In this document: positions 31,184 through 32,905 of the stretch, one piece after another
Layout of the letters: every line of letters starts with the position of its first letter
Position numbering within the stretch: position 1 is the first letter of the stretch
Source: Actinomycetes bacterium
GTDB lineage: Bacteria; Actinomycetota; Actinomycetes; Actinomycetales; Cellulomonadaceae
Length of the DNA: 32,905 bases
Reading direction: 5' to 3'
NCBI GenBank assembly: GCA_023432565.1
Contig: JAEYUL010000018.1
Location: 1 to 32,905, forward strand
The notes under the pieces: generated by a model
Seen by the model: the letters and a program-made list of their open reading frames with translations, nothing else
The model's database searches: none
What the model was told of the DNA's origin: nothing
Program-made: the position numbers and the translations under genes

Positions 31184-31257
31184 CGGGGTGTGGCGCAGGT
31201 TGGTAGCGCGTCCGCTTTGGGAGCGGAAGGTCGCCGGTTCGAATCCGACCACCCCGA
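31184..31257 (+). tRNA. tRNA-Pro (anticodon UGG)
   Basis: A full cloverleaf fits 74 nt. The acceptor CGGGGTG pairs with CACCCCG; the D stem is GCGC/GCGC; the anticodon stem TCCGC/GCGGA encloses TTTGGGA with anticodon TGG at 31218-31220; the T loop is TTCGAAT; the discriminator is A. CCA is not encoded. The T stem (GCCGG/CCGAC) has one C-A mismatch at its second pair. A strong hairpin follows 9 nt later. Confidence 0.96.
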
Positions 31258-31266
31258 CGGCACGAC

Positions 31267-31298
31267 GCACCGGACGCCACCAGTGGCGTCGGCGGTGC
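31267..31298. terminator. Hairpin after tRNA-Pro, shared with the convergent LuxR gene
   Basis: GCACCG plus GACGCCAC pairs with GTGGCGTC plus CGGTGC, with a 2-nt bulge (GG) and a 2-nt centre. It starts 10 nt after the tRNA and 60 nt from the end of the convergent regulator gene. Confidence 0.65.
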
Positions 31299-31357
31299 GC
31301 TGCTCGACGCGGGGTCGCACCGCTCTCGCATCGCGGCGTCGCCAGGTGCGTGCCCGG

Positions 31358-32905
31358 TCAGAGCTGACCGATGAGCCCGCGCCGGTGCGCGACGTCGACC
31401 GCCTCGGCGCGGCCGGAGACGTCGAGCTTGGCGAGCACGTTCGAGACGTGCACCGAGACGGTCTTGCCGGAGATGAACAGACGCCGGCCGATCTGGTTGT
31501 TCGACAACCCCTGGGCGACGAGCTCGAGCACCTCTGCCTCGCGTGACGTCAGGACGTCCGCCCCGCCGGTTCGCTGCCCCGGCAGCGCGAGGCGGCCACG
31601 GCGGGCGAGCTCCCGGATCGCGGCGACCAGCGGAGCCGCGCCCATGTCCTCGGCGTCGGCCAGGGCACGGGCCGCCTCGGCGGCGGCCTCGTCGCGCTCG
31701 CCGGCCAGCAGCAGGGCCTCCGCGAGGCGCCACCGCGACCGTGCACCCTCGTACCGGAACCCGTATCCGAACGCGTCGACGGCGGCGCGCCACAGCTCGA
31801 CCGACCTCGGCGGTGACCCGAGCAGCCGCGCGTGCTCCGCGCGGCCGCGGGCGGTCCACGCCAGCCCCTCGGGGCCGACCTTGCGGCCGGGCGGCAGCGA
31901 TCGCCGCGCGGTCTGCTCGATGCGCGCGGCGAACCGCTCGCCCTCGGCGATGCGTGCGGCGACGTCCCGGCCGCGCAGCCGGTCCTCCTGCGCGGCGTCG
32001 GCCAGCGCGGCCAGGGCGAGCGACGAGAGCCAGATGCCCGCGAAGAACAGCGGCAACCAGGCCCTCTCGAGGTGGCTGATGACGCGGTCGACGAGCGCCA
32101 CCGCCTCGTCGTGCCGCCCGTCCCACGTGAGCGCGTCGGCGCCGCAGCCGCCCGCGATGTGCGCGATCGCGGTGTCGCGCGACCACAGCGGCTCGAGCGC
32201 CAGGCACCGCTCGGCCACGCCGCGGTCGCCGCGAGCCGTCGCGGCGTACAGCACGACGAGGTCGAGGAACCCACCGTCGTCGTCGGCGCGCACGGGCACC
32301 TCGACCGGTGACAGGTCTCCGCGCACGTAGGCGACCAGGGCCGCATACCCGCTCAGGTCGAGCCCGTGCGTGGTGTTCGTCAACCCCGTGCTGCGGGCAC
32401 GCTCGACGCCCGTGGCGGCCAGCCGGGCGGCGCCGTCGAGGTCGCCCACGTCGTAGCGGGCCGCCGCCATGTTCTGCAGGATCCGCAGCTCGGTCTCGGA
32501 GTCGCCCACCTCACGGGCCGCGGCGAGCGCCTGCTCCAGAATCTCGTCCGCGCGGTCTGCGTCGTCCGACGCGACGAGCATGGCGAGCGACGTGAGGGCG
32601 TCCGACTCGGCGTCGAGTGCGCCTACGGTGCGCGCGACGTTGATCGCCTCCTGCACCACGTCGAAGGCCTCGACGTCGCGATCCAGCCAGACGAGCGAGC
32701 GCGCGTGCGTCGCGAGCACCCATGCGCGGTCGGCGCACGGCGTCGACCCGAGCTCCTCGAGTGCGACGCCGGTCTCGTGCAGAGCCTGCTTCGTGCGGTC
32801 GAGCGCCTGCAGGTGCCGCGCCAGGCGCGCGCGCAACCGGGGCCGCTCGGCGTCCGTCGCGGCTTCGACCGCCGAGCGGGCGAGCTGGACCGCGCGGTCG
32901 CGCCG
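31358..32905 (-). CDS. LuxR-type large transcriptional regulator, C-terminal part
   Basis: The frame stays open from the stop at 31358 to the window edge, 516 residues, so the true start is outside. The visible part is a long all-helical region resembling TPR repeats (for example LEQALAAAREVGDSETELRI and LEDLDGAARLAATG-type helices), then a C-terminal LuxR helix-turn-helix: LTSREAEVLELVAQGLSNNQ, IGRRLFISGKTVSVHVSNVL and AKLDVSGRAEAVDVAHRRGL. This is the layout of LAL/MalT-like regulators, which carry an N-terminal ATPase; that part cannot be seen here. Its targets are unknown. The internal TTG at 32836 is not the start, because the frame continues upstream with the same helical character. Confidence 0.88.
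   Translation of the reverse strand, partial: RRDRAVQLARSAVEAATDAERPRLRARLARHLQALDRTKQALHETGVALEELGSTPCADRAWVLATHARSLVWLDRDVEAFDVVQEAINVARTVGALDAESDALTSLAMLVASDDADRADEILEQALAAAREVGDSETELRILQNMAAARYDVGDLDGAARLAATGVERARSTGLTNTTHGLDLSGYAALVAYVRGDLSPVEVPVRADDDGGFLDLVVLYAATARGDRGVAERCLALEPLWSRDTAIAHIAGGCGADALTWDGRHDEAVALVDRVISHLERAWLPLFFAGIWLSSLALAALADAAQEDRLRGRDVAARIAEGERFAARIEQTARRSLPPGRKVGPEGLAWTARGRAEHARLLGSPPRSVELWRAAVDAFGYGFRYEGARSRWRLAEALLLAGERDEAAAEAARALADAEDMGAAPLVAAIRELARRGRLALPGQRTGGADVLTSREAEVLELVAQGLSNNQIGRRLFISGKTVSVHVSNVLAKLDVSGRAEAVDVAHRRGLIGQL

Noticed and set aside
1..32905. Insertion sequences, prophage or integrative element boundaries
   Set aside because: No transposase, integrase, terminal inverted repeats with target duplications or attachment-site repeats next to the tRNA were seen; base composition looks even apart from the short divergent promoter near 19.8 kb.

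Overview
The window is 32.9 kb of very GC-rich DNA (third codon positions almost all G or C). Gene content points to an actinobacterium, most likely Cellulomonas or a close relative in the Micrococcales. The evidence is an Eis-type acetyltransferase, a luciferase-like (F420-type) oxidoreductase, an Rv2466c-type thioredoxin-fold protein of the mycothiol world, the actinobacterial form of RpiB, and many -10 boxes 6-8 nt from the start codon that imply leaderless mRNAs. The genus is an inference from style, not from a marker gene. No insertion sequence, phage gene, CRISPR array or plasmid origin was seen.

Layout. 1-3.3 kb (minus): a partial MscS-type channel coupled by an ATGA overlap to a prolyl oligopeptidase. 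3.4-5.5 kb (plus): 4-alpha-glucanotransferase. 5.7-8.3 kb (minus): aminopeptidase N. 8.5-9.8 kb (plus): a DsbA-like protein with a CPWA site and a small membrane-anchored DUF6636-like protein. 9.8-11.8 kb (minus): M13 peptidase PepO, divergent from rpiB around a perfect 16-bp palindrome. 12.4-15.1 kb (minus): LLM oxidoreductase, alkyltransferase-like protein, Eis-like acetyltransferase. 15.2-15.45 kb: two tandem-repeat arrays. 15.5-15.9 kb: a self-standing YtrA-type GntR repressor with its operator.

16.0-17.9 kb (minus) is the cysteine synthesis locus cysK-cysE. A 23-codon leader ORF that ends Cys-Cys-Arg-Cys-Arg-stop, with a strong ribosome binding site and a stem starting at its stop codon, precedes cysK. 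It looks like a cysteine-sensing attenuator and is the most striking regulatory feature found. A third tandem array and a PASTA-like lipoprotein follow.

18.8-28.6 kb is a self-contained sugar-use locus. A ROK kinase is divergent from a ROK repressor; then come a sugar-binding lipoprotein, a double ABC ATPase, two permeases, a Gfo/Idh/MocA dehydrogenase and a GlmS/NagB-II-like SIS protein. A perfect CRP/GlxR-type site lies upstream of the binding protein gene. The set suggests uptake, phosphorylation, redox conversion and deamination or isomerisation of an amino sugar or unusual sugar; the substrate cannot be read from sequence.

28.6-32.9 kb: a small family A DNA polymerase with a reduced exonuclease domain, an SGNH hydrolase, a tRNA-Pro(UGG) and the C-terminal part of a large LuxR-type regulator that leaves the window.
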